Assembly: GCA_963969495.1 (NCBI GenBank)
Contig: OZ018321.1
Span: 106,592,557 to 106,656,556, forward strand
DNA length: 64,000 nt
Source of the DNA: Ceratothoa steindachneri
Taxonomy: Eukaryota; Arthropoda; Malacostraca; Isopoda; Cymothoidae
Reading direction: 5' to 3'
Part shown: one piece after another, positions 1-11,018 of the stretch
Position numbering within the stretch: the stretch's first letter is position 1
How the letters are laid out: each line of letters opens with the position of its first letter
Made by a program: the position numbers and the translations under genes
The notes under the pieces: generated by a model
The model's input: only the letters and a program-made list of their open reading frames with translations
What the model was told of the DNA's origin: nothing
The model's database searches: none

Positions 1-389
1 GTGCTGTTATGGTGAGTAGTGAATATTTGGATGTGCAAATTCTCACATTTTTTGCCCTCAGTCTATCTTTTAACTCTTCCATTCTTGCTGATCCTCAAGC
101 TGCCTGGCTGTACCAGGTTTTCCTCCCAGAGCATAAAAGGATGGTATAATGTGTTGTTGGAGTGTGTGATTGTGTCTACTGAGACATGTAAGTAAATAGA
201 TGCCCACAGTTTTATAATTAAATGTTTTTATTCCAACTAATATAATTGTTTCCCTATTTTCAGAGTTGAAAATTGTAATTATTAAACATTCTTAGAAACC
301 AAAATTCCAAGGAACTTTAGGTTTTCAAAGAATTGTTGGTCAATCTGAGGATGGACCAACCCAAAGACAAATGTCTTTGTAATTCTGGC
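1..389. other. No gene recognised
   Basis: AT-rich sequence without a long open frame. The Tc1-like relic that follows may begin somewhere in here, but I see no terminal inverted repeat that would fix its border. Confidence 0.4.
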
Positions 390-910
390 ACAGCATATTT
401 TTTTTGATGAACCAAAGTTTGCTCAATTTTTAGTCAGTGGATGGGAATGGGTTTGGAAATTACCCCTCTCAGGAATTCGACATTAACAAGTTATAACTAG
501 CATTGAAACATGGTGGCTTTTCTGTTATGGTGTGGGGAGGAATTTGGAATGATAGGTTAAGGTTGGTTGAGTGTGTTGGCAATATCAACTAAGAAAAATA
601 CATTTCCATTCTTAAAGAGGAACTTCAAGTATTTTCATATGTCAGCTTGCAAAATGGACAAAAGAATGGGAAGACCAAAGCAGCATCCAACGACTTACTT
701 GGCCGATTCAATTCCTGCCATAAACACAGTAGAACATGTGTGGGAAAATACTAGACAAGATTTTATGGATTAAGTAAAGACAAAGGGACAACACAGTCAG
801 AATTGGTGAATGACATGCACCAAACATGGTTGGAAATACCACAAGCTGTAACTTGAGGCGAGTAGCAGCTCAAAAAGCCGCTAAAGGGAAGTCCACAAAG
901 TATTAATAAT
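390..910 (+). pseudogene. Tc1-like transposase relic
   Basis: Reading across three frames gives the landmarks of a Tc1/mariner-superfamily cut-and-paste DDE transposase. There is a FFDEPKF-like block (around 405-430), then [11 protein letters not shown] (around 510-545), which matches the Tc1 SVMVWG box, and then a block ending in INTVEHVWEN (around 720-755), which matches the NPIEN-W box next to the third acidic residue. Stops and frameshifts lie between all blocks. The N-terminal paired-type DNA-binding part is not visible, so the copy is truncated and dead. The Tc1 assignment rests on these boxes alone; a related DD34E family is possible. Confidence 0.6.
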
Positions 911-1019
911 GTACTTTCCTTGTTCAAAATGTATTCCATTCTTAAAATTTATAAATAAAGGTATTTCACTAATTAACTGATGTCCATTTACTTCCTTATC
1001 ATGCAGCCTACCATTGTGT

Positions 1020-2870
1020 TTATGTGGTGTTACATTCTGGGCAGGCATCCGCGCTGGTCAAGAAGGGTTGGGTGGTGTTCACACTGAAGCCTGTCCTCAT
1101 GAGGGAGTAAGGATTCAGAAGGGAGGGTGTCAGGGGGCCGAGCATGTTGCAATCTTTGTCAAGTGTGAATGGTTTAAGGATTCTTTTTAACTTGCTCCCA
1201 GCAATGGCGACCAGAGGAGAAGCCGGACAACCACACAATTCACTGCATATGCCATATAACAAGCAAATGGCATCTCACCAGCATTGATAAGAAGGATCTG
1301 TATAAGGGACTTATGGAAGGCAATGGCCGCTAAGCAGAAACCAGTGTGGAATATCGAATCCACCTTTCGCATTCACTGTCACCTGCGGATGCGTAAAGGT
1401 CGAAGGAAAGCCCTAACAGGACCCAAGTAATGTTGGTCCTTTTTGTTGCATTGCTCCCCAGAGCAGATGACCTCTGCTCCCTCTGACTGTTCTGGAGATT
1501 AAGGGAGAAAACCTTTGATCCTACAGCATATGCTGTAGGCCCTGTCAATGTCACCACAATTAAGTGGGTCAGTGCCTTCTATGAGACTGTCTCGAGGGAC
1601 CAAGTTAGAGTGACGAACACTGCGTAATGAAGAATGTCCATGCATGATTACAAGAGACCCAAGACTGCCAATGTGCGTCTTCTAGGTGAGGCGGTGGCCA
1701 AAACAAGACCAAAGAAATGGAATGATTCTACGAGTACCAAATCCAGGTGGACTCCATTTAAGAACAGGTCCGGGTCGGTGTGAAACCGTGGATGGAGGCA
1801 AAAGTGGAGCACAAAAATGGCCAAAGCTCAGGAATGGTAGGAGCAGAAGTGGAGATAGTTACAGTACCGGAGAAGAACTCAACAGCCTCATCAACTGGAC
1901 CAGCGCAACTTATCCAAGCACCACTGAGGTGGTTTTCTCGGCAAAAGATATACTGATGGGAATGATAGATAACATGATCATCACCCACTTTCCACCACAA
2001 ATCAGGGTGTGTCCTGAGAGAACCAAACTAGATCAAGATAAGAAAATGAACTTGTTTTCGGAGAGTGATAGAAGACTTCATTTACATTTAAAACACCAAT
2101 CTCCATCTCTTCGATTAGGTCAGCCAGGACCTAGCCCCTTGGGATTAGTAGTGTATTCCAACCAGATAGGTGTCTATTGTTCTTGTTTCTGAGGGGGAGA
2201 AAGGTCCTCAGCAACCGTGCTACAATGCTACACATGACGGTGGAATATATACCGAAACAAGAGAGTACGTCTTATCGAGGTATAGTTCCACTACAATGAC
2301 TGAAAAAGTTAACAAGAGGAGGAGGAATAGTAGAGTTCTATCGCATAGACCACGCCTTTTACAAAGTTCATGGTAGAGTGCAGTCACCTGTACAGGTGAG
2401 CCATCAAGCAACTAAAGACTCGCAATGGCTGCCTGGGTAGGGTCAGTTGCATTCACAGGAAGGCTAACTAAGGCCTGGCGCTCATGGAACATGTGTCAAC
2501 ATGCTTTCATCAGTAGAGCGAATTACAATAAACCCTCTAAACCCGGCGGGCTCGAAGACAATATGCAGCTTATCGATTGAGGGCCCTGACATCACCGAGA
2601 CTACACTCATCTTAGTCTTCCTGACATGAGTTTGGGTCTTTCCCCTTTGCCCGAGGGCATCTCGAGGTCAGATGTGCAATCCATTGGCTGGGTCAGTGGC
2701 TGAATCGGCAGGGGACTTGCAAACTTCACTCAGAGGGTGAAGTTTGTACCATCGACTCTTTCCTAGGCGAGGGGTCCCCCGAGCCAGTCTGGGCTGGGCC
2801 TGTTCATTCACTGAAATGGTAAGGGCTCCACCAAAAAAAAAGAGCCTGACCACCTCTCCCTTTCAGACCC
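1020..2870 (-). pseudogene. LINE family C, copy C1 (internally deleted)
   Basis: Decayed fragment of the same RNase H-bearing LINE as the large copy at 9254-16110. Read on the minus strand from high to low coordinates, 2450-2870 matches the ORF1 C-terminal part (compare 14310-14600) and about 1860-2200 matches the endonuclease region (compare 12400-12730). Positions 1600-1810 and 1190-1400 match the sequence after the reverse transcriptase (compare 10900-11060 and 10620-10790). Most of the RT between endonuclease and thumb is missing, so this copy has a large internal deletion as well as many stops. No open frame exceeds 170 residues. Non-functional. Confidence 0.65.
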
Positions 2871-3129
2871 ATAGAAGGATCTCGCCCAGGAGCTGACATG
2901 GGCTTGGGGGTTTCCCACCAAGACAGGGCCCACATCCGGGGAAGACTCTGCTGTCTGGGGCGGGGCAATATGCCTTCTCCCATAAGGTGCCGGGGATCCC
3001 GGCCGGGTACTCGTTATGCCTATGGCCCGCTCTTATGATACATGCGAGTTGACCTCCATCGGGGACATTTGGGAAAAAAGGGAGCACGCCGCAAAGCAGC
3101 CCTTCTAATGAGGCTCGTCCTAAATCTCT
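2871..3129. other. Unassigned spacer between LINE copies
   Basis: GC-rich sequence between LINE copies C1 and C2. It may be 5' leader or ORF1 sequence of C1, but I could not align it confidently with the longer copy. Confidence 0.3.
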
Positions 3130-4775
3130 GTGGAGAAGAGATATATTTAAAAAAAAAAATAAGGCACTAATTTGGCGATCTTTAGCAAGTGCATAGTCGC
3201 CTAAATTACGAATTATTACGTCTTTTTTTAATCCAAGTAATAGACGAAACATTAAAACAAACAAAACACCGACAGAAACCACAGCCAGCAAAAAAATAAC
3301 AACAAAAAGACTATAAAACAAAACAAAAGCAAAGAGCAGGATCAGGTGCTGGAGGGAGGCCCGCTCTCGCCGAGGCTCCACCATGCATCTCAAACCACCC
3401 AAAGTTATAATATACAGTTGAGGCCAGCCTCCCAACCATGAAAAAAAAAATCCACAATCGTGTGCACAAACCCATCCCAAGTACAAGGGACAGGTAACGT
3501 AGGCGAAGATCTCCCAGACTGGGATAGTCGAGAAGAATGTGCCGGACAGTCTAAGGGAAATAGCAGTCGAGGCAGTCGGTGGCAGGGTAGCGCTCCATCA
3601 AATGACAATGCGTCCCGCGAGTGTGCTCAGTCGAGAGAAAGCGACCTGAAGACGTGGAGGGATTGCGGGATAAGTACAGGGAAACAGTCGCGGCGCAATG
3701 GCGCGCAACTTGAGTTCTCTTCGGCCGTCTCCCATCTTTGTGATTCATCCCTAAGGGCCGACTTGATTCCTGCCATGTAGTCAGTTTGTAGGAGCGAAAC
3801 GCTGGTCCAGTCACCCAGTCATTGCAGGCCGCTTAACGCCCTCATTTCCCGTATCCCTACATGTCCATGAACTCAGCAAAGATAATCTAGCCATCTTCCT
3901 GTCTATAAGAAACGTGGGCCCATGGATAGTGCGAACAAGTCGGTTCAGAGATTTCAAAGCTTCAAGGGCACTGCAAGTTGCTATATATCATAATCTGGTC
4001 TCCCAACCAGGCATGAAATGTAATCTCCCCTAACGAGCGACGGTGTATTACAACGAGTTGGAACGTGAAAATACGCACCCCTTGTAGAGCACTGTCAAGT
4101 ACATACAAAGAGGAGACGGCGTGGAAGCCGACCCCCTCTTCGGAGTTGGAGTCATCCGGTTGCATTGGCATGGATCCAGCATGACACGAAGTGTGCTCCA
4201 AAAGGGTCGAACTCAGAACTCCCAGCTCTGTTGAAGCTTTTGTAGCAAAAGCATGGCGACAAGTGTTCAGAGATGGTACCTTCCAAGGTGGCTTATTGAG
4301 CAGGACAAGAGACGCCAGCAGTCCGAGAGCAACATCAAACTCTCGAAGGAGTTACCTTGCCCTAAAGCCGAAAGCATCTCACGGCGGAATAAAGACTCGA
4401 GATCGGCCGAGGATGAAATGAGAGCCGTTGGCAACAGGAGGAAGACGATAGCCTCGCGCATGCAAGAGCATAATGTACTGCGTAGGGGAAAAGGAAGGAT
4501 AGAGTAGTAGAGCGATATCCCTATCAGCGCCCCGATTGCTGAAAGTCAAGGAACGAAAATGCCCATGATGAGAGAGCCTAAAGCTGCGATATATGGGCTT
4601 CCCAGGTGAGGTATCGATCAAAAACAAGACCAAGGAAATGGTGCGACTCTTAGCACATCCTAGAGGGGCCCCATTTAATAACAAGTCCAGGTAGGGGTGA
4701 AGCCAAGGATAGTAATAGAAGTGCACGATCTTAGTTTTAGCCAAAGAAAACCAAAACCTGTGTTTCGGCATAGCG
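3130..4775 (-). pseudogene. LINE family C, copy C2 (RT C-terminus, RNase H, 3' end)
   Basis: The minus strand matches the 3' third of the LINE at 9254-16110. It has the RT thumb block around SLAKTKIVHF (about 4740-4780, compare SLAKTKVVHF in C4), the RNase H region around 3960-4200 (HTSCHAGSMP and EEGVGFHAVSSL, compare HTSCHAGTVP and QEGVGFHAVSPL), and the C-terminal cysteine block HLMERYPATDCLDC near 3570-3620. The 3'UTR continues left; GCATAGTCGCC near 3200 matches GCATAAGTCGCC in C4. Frameshifts and stops are frequent. The right border is where Copia-like coding sequence begins, so one element interrupted the other or they were joined by deletion. Confidence 0.65.
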
Positions 4776-6255
4776 AGAGATGAATGGGACGAACAAAATG
4801 TTGAGAATAATAGTAAGGGTAACATGGAAGTAAGAAATGAAATAAATCCAGAAGGCAGGAATATTGTTCCGAAGGTGGGGAAGCGTTATGAAGTGTCACT
4901 GATAGATTCCAATGAGAGAGTGAATGTCAAAATATTGGGCAGAGCAGGCCAAGCTACAGGAAAACATAAGAACTACTTCAACTATCGCAATGAGAGTACC
5001 GGTGAAGAGACCTGGATGGATTTATTAGATGATAAAACTATGGAAGCCAAGATAAAGAAATAGATAGTTGGAGGACGAATGATGTGTTTGAGGAAATAGA
5101 TTGGGAAGGTCAAGACACCATATCTACAAGATAGATTGTGACAGAGGAAGAAACCAAACATGGGAAAATTATGAAAGCTAGACTAGTGTCCCGCAGATTT
5201 CAGGAAGAACTTAACGAAGATGTTAACATTGAATCTCCAACATGTTGTAAGGAAGCATTAAGGTTGGCACTAGCTATAATACAAATGAAAGGTTGATTAT
5301 GTCACACAATAGACATTAAATCAGCATTCCTACAAGGTAATGAATGGTATTAAAGGTGAAGTAACCTACATACAGTCACCACATGAATTCTTCTGTGGGA
5401 GAATTTGGAAATTTAAGAAGACCGTTTAAGGACTGAGTGATGCTGCTAGAATGTGGTATGATACTGTGAAGTAAGAACTAATCAAGCTTTGGATACGAAT
5501 GTTGAGATATGATCCAGCTATGTTTATGTATTCCAGAGACTGCAATTTGGAAGGCATTGTCTGTATTCATGTGGACGACTTTTGTTGGGATGGTAGTGAC
5601 CAGTTTGAAGACCAAGTAATTGAAAAAAAAAAGAAGTTTCCTGATGGGATCAACTGACTCTAAAGAATTCAAATACGGAGGTTTGAACATACAGCAAAAG
5701 GATGGTGGTATTAGTATGGACCAAGAAAGTTAGATCAAGTCACTAAAACAAGTAGGCATAAGTCACAAAAGAGCCCAGGGAAAAAATACAAGCCTTAATG
5801 ACAAGGAGATTTGCAAGTATAGGTCAATTGTGGGTCAGCTCAATTGGATAAGGACTCAGACCAGGCCAGATATTTCATTTGATGTCCGTTTTTTAAGTAC
5901 ATTGATTAAGAAGTGTACAATCGGTGAAATGGTGGATGCAAATAAAGTAAGAGAGTAAAACCTGACCAGGTGCGTATATTTATTCCAACTCTGAATGAAG
6001 GACATATTTTAGAGTGGTATAGTGATGCTTCATTTGCCAATTTAACCGATTGTGGTTTGCAAGTGGGTTTTTCTCGCCGATAAGATGCATAGGAGGTGTC
6101 CCATCATGTGGAAATCAAAGAAGATAAGGAGGGTTGTGAGGTCCATGCTGGCAGTAGAAACTAGGGCTCTGTTGGAAGCAGCTGAGAGTGCATATTACAT
6201 TGGGAAATGCTGGAGGATATTAGTGTTATGGAAGAGCTGCCTATAAGATGCTATG

Positions 6256-6845
6256 TAGATAACATAACATAATTTCACAGAAGACAAAAGCAACAAGGGC
6301 CTATTAAAGGTCACCTGCATCTGTCAAAACCCACCCACAAAATGCATCCATAGGATTGTGTCCGATCATTTATATAAACTAGGAATAATAAAGGGCCTAG
6401 AATTGATCCATGAGGTACATCACTGATAATGTCCCTACACTGTAACATCACTCTATTCAGCACAACTCTCTGTTTCCTGTCTTTCAGCCATTCAGCCATC
6501 CAATACAAAACTTTCCCACATATTCCATGTCTTTTTAATGTGTGAACTAGTCTCTTATATGGAATCTTATCAAAAGCTTTGCTAAAATCTAAGTAAATTA
6601 CATCAATATTCTCTCCCTTATCTAATTGTTTAGTTACATAATCCATAAAATCCAGTAAATTTGTTAAACACGATCTACCTTTTCTAAACCCATGTTGAGC
6701 ATCATTTATTAACCTATTACTCTCAAGATGGTCAAAAATTCCCTTCTTAACTACCTTCTCAAGAATTTTACAAACTATAGAAGTTAAGCTTATCGGTCTA
6801 AAGTTATTCAGGTCCACTTTACTTCCCTAAATAAGACTTAGATAA
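6256..6845. repeat. 7-bp target-site duplication TAGATAA around a CR1 insertion
   Basis: TAGATAA occurs at 6256-6262 and again at 6839-6845, directly flanking the inserted CR1 fragment. Removing the insert plus one copy rejoins the Copia RNase H frame (CYVDN to KSLID), which confirms the borders. Confidence 0.8.
6263..6838 (-). mobile_element. CR1-like LINE fragment inserted in Copia pol
   Basis: Read on the minus strand this is a 5'-truncated CR1-type retrotransposon. The open frame 6311-6817 carries RT blocks: FRPISLTSIVCKILEK, QHGFRKGRSCLTNLLDF, IYLDFSKAFDKIP (catalytic motif A) and SILGPLLFLVYIND. The frame then jumps straight to the 3' terminal sequence, so everything from the FADD catalytic motif to the C-terminal domain is deleted. 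The 3' end has the family hairpin and a short TTATG-repeat tail rather than poly(A). It is flanked by a 7-bp duplication of Copia coding sequence. A dead copy, but a clear insertion. Confidence 0.8.
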
Positions 6846-7070
6846 TAAGTCCCTAATAGATGCAGTTAGGACAGTGAAGAAGGTGGATGATAAGTACCTT
6901 AGAATAAATATTGCCTGTCTAAAGGATATGATGTAAAGAAAAGATATAGCCACTGTGGAATGGGTTGATATAAAAAATCAACTTGCAAATTGCCTTACCA
7001 AAAAGGGGACATCATCTCAAATGCTCATTGAAGCAGCGACTATGTAGATTGCTACTTAACTTTAAGTAGT

Positions 7071-7262
7071 GGGCATCGGTGTTTACAAAAAGAAAGAAAA
7101 GGGAATAGTTAGAACTTGGCAACTACTTGAAGGTAATTGATGAGCAGACTACCGGTCGTCCACTATTTAAAACCCCTCTTCCCCCCCTAGTTATCTCATG
7201 GTGGTAACTACTACTTGGTATGAGGTTGTTTATTAAGATATATTAATGTGTATTGAAAAAAA

Positions 7263-7308
<46 letters not shown>

Positions 7309-7786
7309 CTCAAAGGTGTATATATTGTATAATGACAAAAATTGCAAGTAATGCGTAGTGTAGTCTATCCTGTATATACAACACGGAGAATGTTGTGATG
7401 TCACGGATGATGACTCTAGTTTTGCGGGAAACTCACTTGTGGTGCACTACATGTAGGTTGCAGTGATAGTAGGTTTTGGAAGTTCACGGCAATAGGTTGT
7501 CTCGTCAGATATTTGGACTGGATAACAGGTGATGAGGATAGAGCTAATTGTAGTAGGCAGAATATATGTATTGTGGTAGGGTTATTTCTTTGTACTTTGT
7601 GTGTGGGTTGTGGGATATTGAGCATTAGTAAGTATTGGTCAGAGTCTCATTATCTTTCGCTGGGTGATCAATTCATTGTGAAAGGATCCTACAGCTTGTG
7701 CAGACTGACTACAGAAAAGTTAACTATAGTTTCCCCTATTTATTATTGTTCTAATTTGTGTATATAGCGTGGACAGGTAAAATAAT
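7071..7786. other. No gene recognised; contains an AT microsatellite
   Basis: Downstream of the Copia relic. It contains a purine tract near 7090-7110 that could be the relic of a polypurine tract, and an AT dinucleotide run at 7267-7308. Small open frames at 7416-7767 look like chance. Confidence 0.4.
7267..7308. repeat. (AT)n microsatellite
   Basis: Nearly uninterrupted AT dinucleotide run of about 42 bp. Confidence 0.9.
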
Positions 7787-9253
7787 ATTAGCATGGATGG
7801 CCTGCATGATACTATATCGCCATGGGGTATTTTAGGTCTTCTCCCAAAAAAGAAAGAAAGAAAAGAAACAGCAAAGTGCAGACAGAATTTCCCAGCCGGG
7901 AATCTGGAAGCCTACCCTACATCCAGATCATGCTAAACAAACCTAATAGAAAAGTTATACCTCGCTCACCTAGGTGTAGAACATAAAATGCAGAATATCA
8001 TCCGGACCCGAGCACAAGACCCTTGTATGGACGACGTTAGCCTTCCGGAGGCAGAACTTGGGGGCGGGGGGGTCTTTTGGCCTGCCGCGAATCCTTTTGC
8101 GGAGGGGGTGACCTGGGGGGTCATGGGTCCCTCTTCTTTTGGAGGGTCGCGAATCTCATAGCCGTCGCGTCCAGCCTTAACGGGCGAGGAAGTCGATGCT
8201 TCCTTGACGCTGTACTCCTCGCTGGAGATAAACATAATTTCCCGAGGAGGATCTCAAGCCCACCTTCGGGGAGTTTGCACCTTCTGAGTCTGACAACTGA
8301 GTGAAGGGGCACAGTCGCTTCGCTTTATAGGAGGTGCCCTGGTTTTAGGCGGAGCGGGGGATGAGACCGTAGAGCAGCCAGCTCTACCAGGGTGGTAGAA
8401 TCCGCATAAGTGTTCCGAATCTGTACGGGTACAATCGGATTCATATTCTTAGAAGCCAGGCACAGAGGGTGCCTTCTTCACTCGACAGGACCAATTCCTT
8501 GGCTCTCAAAATGAGATTCGGTCTTTAGCTTGCACAGCTAGGGACATTTTCTCTAAAAGCTGCGAGCAACATTGTTTCCAAGAAGCAGTATGCGACTCGC
8601 CGCAATTTACATATCTAAGTGTACACGACAGACTTGTCATATGTGGCTCTCGTGTTGACCTGACTTTGCACGTCTACAAAAACGATTCGTATGGCCGAAG
8701 CGTTGGCAGTAATACCACCTCCGCGACAGAGAGACGTATGCCTTGCCGCGGGAGCGATACTACACAACACGCACCGACTCAAGGAGGCTAGTCAAGGTCG
8801 AATAAAAGGAAGAGTATAGGGGTGGGCCTCGAAGCCCATTTTCTCATCACACATTCAATCTTGACATTTGGACATGTTTCCATCAGACGAATGGATAACA
8901 AGAAATGGCTTGTAGACGCTAAGTAACACCTCAATGAGGAGCCGTGGCGTCCCCGAGGCTATACTCACCTTATTCCCCATCTGAAGGAGCCGCTATGTCA
9001 GACGTGCTATTCCTTGGCTTGCTCTCACGTCGAATCAACGGAATACCGTCCGTCGTGAAGGAAAGGAGACCCCTTTTTTTTCTTCCTCTTGGAAGGAGGG
9101 AGGGGAGAAAGCCCTATCTCCTCGTCGGAAAGGGCCACGGGGTCAGACGAGTCGACCTCAGCCCTACCCTTCCTTGAAATGGAGCAGGATTCGGATGTGT
9201 TGGTGTCCCACCTCTCTTCATTAACTTTCGGGAAAGGCCCCTGGGACAGAGGG
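7787..9253 (-). pseudogene. LINE family C, copy C3 (ORF1 and small RT pieces)
   Basis: A third decayed copy of the LINE at 9254-16110, same strand. Positions 7787-7850 match RT sequence near 11420-11480, and 7900-8010 matches 11740-11880. The region 8500-8830 matches the zinc-knuckle part of ORF1 (compare 13840-14200) with the YYCQRFGH block near 8690-8715, and 8930-8975 matches ORF1 near 14545-14575. Most of ORF2 is missing. In the first knuckle the expected first cysteine reads Trp here. Its right end abuts the poly(A)-type 3' end of copy C4, so C4 may have inserted next to or into C3. Confidence 0.6.
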
Positions 9254-9264
9254 TTTTTTTTTTT
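9254..9264 (-). other. Poly(A)-type 3' tail of LINE copy C4
   Basis: An 11-bp T-run on the plus strand corresponds to an A-run at the 3' end of the minus-strand element, just beyond its 3'UTR. Confidence 0.6.
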
Positions 9265-9662
9265 AATTTTATAGAGCCCATCTGGCAACTGCCCACTTGG
9301 GCATAAGTCGCCGAAAAACACGACAGCCTAGAACTAGGCTACTTTAAAGTAAAAATATGAAAACATAACAATGATATAAATTGGAAAAACAATCAGGAAG
9401 CAATCTCCGGCAGCGGGGGGAGGTCCCCCTCACCCCGGTGCAGGATAGCAACCTACAAACAAAACAATAACAAACAAAAAAAGAACCTTAAATAAAGGGG
9501 AGAAGCCCGGCCTCCCCCCAAAAGTCAACAAGTCAATGTGCACGAATCCGTCCCGAGTACAAGGGACAGGCGGGAGCGACCCCACCCATCCTGGTACCGG
9601 GACAGGTATCATACGCGAAGATCACCCAGAATGGGACATTCGACAAGAATGTGCCGAACAGT

Positions 9663-11018
9663 CTAAGGGACGACACAGTCGTCGCAATAGGGCGCAGGCA
9701 AGCGCTCCATCAAATAGCGATGCGTCACACGAGTGTGTCCGATTCTGAGACGACAGAAAGCACCCTCAAGCCGCCGCGGCATTGGGGGATATGTACATGG
9801 GAACAGTCGCGGCGCAATGGCACGCAACTTTAAGTTCCCTTCGACCGTCTCCCATCTTCTTTGCCAAGCAGTCCGAAGAGCTGCCCGTATTCCTGCCATG
9901 TATTTCGTGTGAGGAAGAGCGAAACGCTGGTCCGGAAGCAGAGTCCTCGCGGACTCTTTGGTGCCCTCATCGGCGCGCTCATTCCCCGCAATTCCTACAT
10001 GCCCAGGAACCCAGCAGAAGATAATCTCGACATCTGCCCGGCTCGCCAAAACCGTGGCGTCACGGATATCGCGAACCAGGGGATGGGAGATTCCAATGCC
10101 CCGAGAGCACTCAGGGGCGGTTTGTGAGTCGCTATAGATCACAATCCGGTCTCCGAACCGGGCAAGTCGCGCAATCTCCCGTACCGAGTGGTGTATTGCC
10201 ACCACCTCAGCCGTGAAGACAGACGCAGCGCCTGGCAGAGCCCCGCTGACTTCAAACAGAGGGGATACGGCGTGGAAGCCGACCCCCTCTTGGGACTTGG
10301 AGCCATCTGTATACACTGGCACGGTACCAGCGTGACACGATGTGTGCTCCAAAAAGGTCGAGCGCAATACTCCCGGCACCGTACAAGCTTTGGGAGCAGA
10401 GGCGTGGCGACAAATAGCCAAATGTGGTACCGTCCAGGGTAGCGTCCTGGGCAGAACCAGGGGCGCCACCGGCCCGAGAGCTATATCCAGCTCTCGAAGG
10501 AGTTTCCTGGCCCTAAACCCAAAGGGTTTAGGGTATGACTGGCGTCTCTCGGCGGCATAGGCACCGTCGAGATCAGCTGCAGAGGTATTGAAAGCTGTTG
10601 GCAACTGAGGGAGGCGCCGTGCTCGCGCGTACAGGCGAGTGATGCACTGCACGCGGCGCAGAGCGAGTGGCATCTCCCCAGCATCGACCAACAGGCTCTC
10701 AATGGGGGAAGTGCGGAAAGCACCGGTCGCAAGGCGGAGGCCGGTGTGGTGGATCGAATCCACCTTCCGCAACAAACGCTCGGCTGCGGATGCATAAAAC
10801 TCGAATCCGTAGTCGAGCTTCGAACGAACAAAGGATCGATAAACAAGTAGGGCAGTAGCCCTATCAGCACCCCAAGCGCTGAACGTCACGGAACGGAGAA
10901 TGTCCATGGCGCGGGTACAAGAGACCCTAAGGCTGCGAATATGAGCCTCCCTGGTGAGGCGTCGGTCGAAGACAAGACCAAGGAAACGGTGCGACTCAAC
11001 CACATCCAGGCAACCCAT
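9663..11018 (-). CDS. LINE C4 ORF2, C-terminal part: RT thumb and RNase H
   Basis: Open frame of 451 codons forming the C-terminal part of the LINE polyprotein. The first 100 residues (HRFLGLVFDRRLTREAHI, then KLDYGFEFYASA) are the usual post-RT region. RNase H follows with VPVYTDGSKS (first Asp), FTAEVVAIHHS (Glu), VIYSDSQTA (second Asp) and WVPGHVGIAGNERADE (His/Asp), so all catalytic positions of the fold are present. The tail ends in CRLRIGHTRVTHRYLM and a Cys-x2-Cys block. It would degrade RNA in RNA:DNA hybrids during target-primed reverse transcription. It is separated from the RT frame by a frameshift near 11000. Confidence 0.8.
   Translation of the reverse strand: MGCLDVVESHRFLGLVFDRRLTREAHIRSLRVSCTRAMDILRSVTFSAWGADRATALLVYRSFVRSKLDYGFEFYASAAERLLRKVDSIHHTGLRLATGAFRTSPIESLLVDAGEMPLALRRVQCITRLYARARRLPQLPTAFNTSAADLDGAYAAERRQSYPKPFGFRARKLLRELDIALGPVAPLVLPRTLPWTVPHLAICRHASAPKACTVPGVLRSTFLEHTSCHAGTVPVYTDGSKSQEGVGFHAVSPLFEVSGALPGAASVFTAEVVAIHHSVREIARLARFGDRIVIYSDSQTAPECSRGIGISHPLVRDIRDATVLASRADVEIIFCWVPGHVGIAGNERADEGTKESARTLLPDQRFALPHTKYMAGIRAALRTAWQRRWETVEGNLKLRAIAPRLFPCTYPPMPRRLEGAFCRLRIGHTRVTHRYLMERLPAPYCDDCVVP

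Larger units (their letters stand above)
4776..7070 (+). pseudogene. Ty1/Copia-like pol (RT and RNase H), disrupted
   Basis: This is the C-terminal half of a Copia-type polyprotein. It opens with a linker rich in charged residues (open frame 4824-5063). The RT follows in broken frames, including the Copia-type catalytic block CIHVDDF (about 5566-5585). A Copia-type RNase H comes next with ILEWYSDASFA (about 6010-6045), the AVETRALLEAAESAYYIG block (6140-6200) and a CYVDN block near 6250. The tail resumes after an inserted CR1 fragment with KSLIDAVRTVKKVDDKYLR and ends near WVDIKNQLANCLTKKG, typical of Copia RNase H ends. There are many stops. The invertebrate GalEa-type lineage is a reasonable guess, not shown. 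No LTR could be recognised. Confidence 0.7.
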
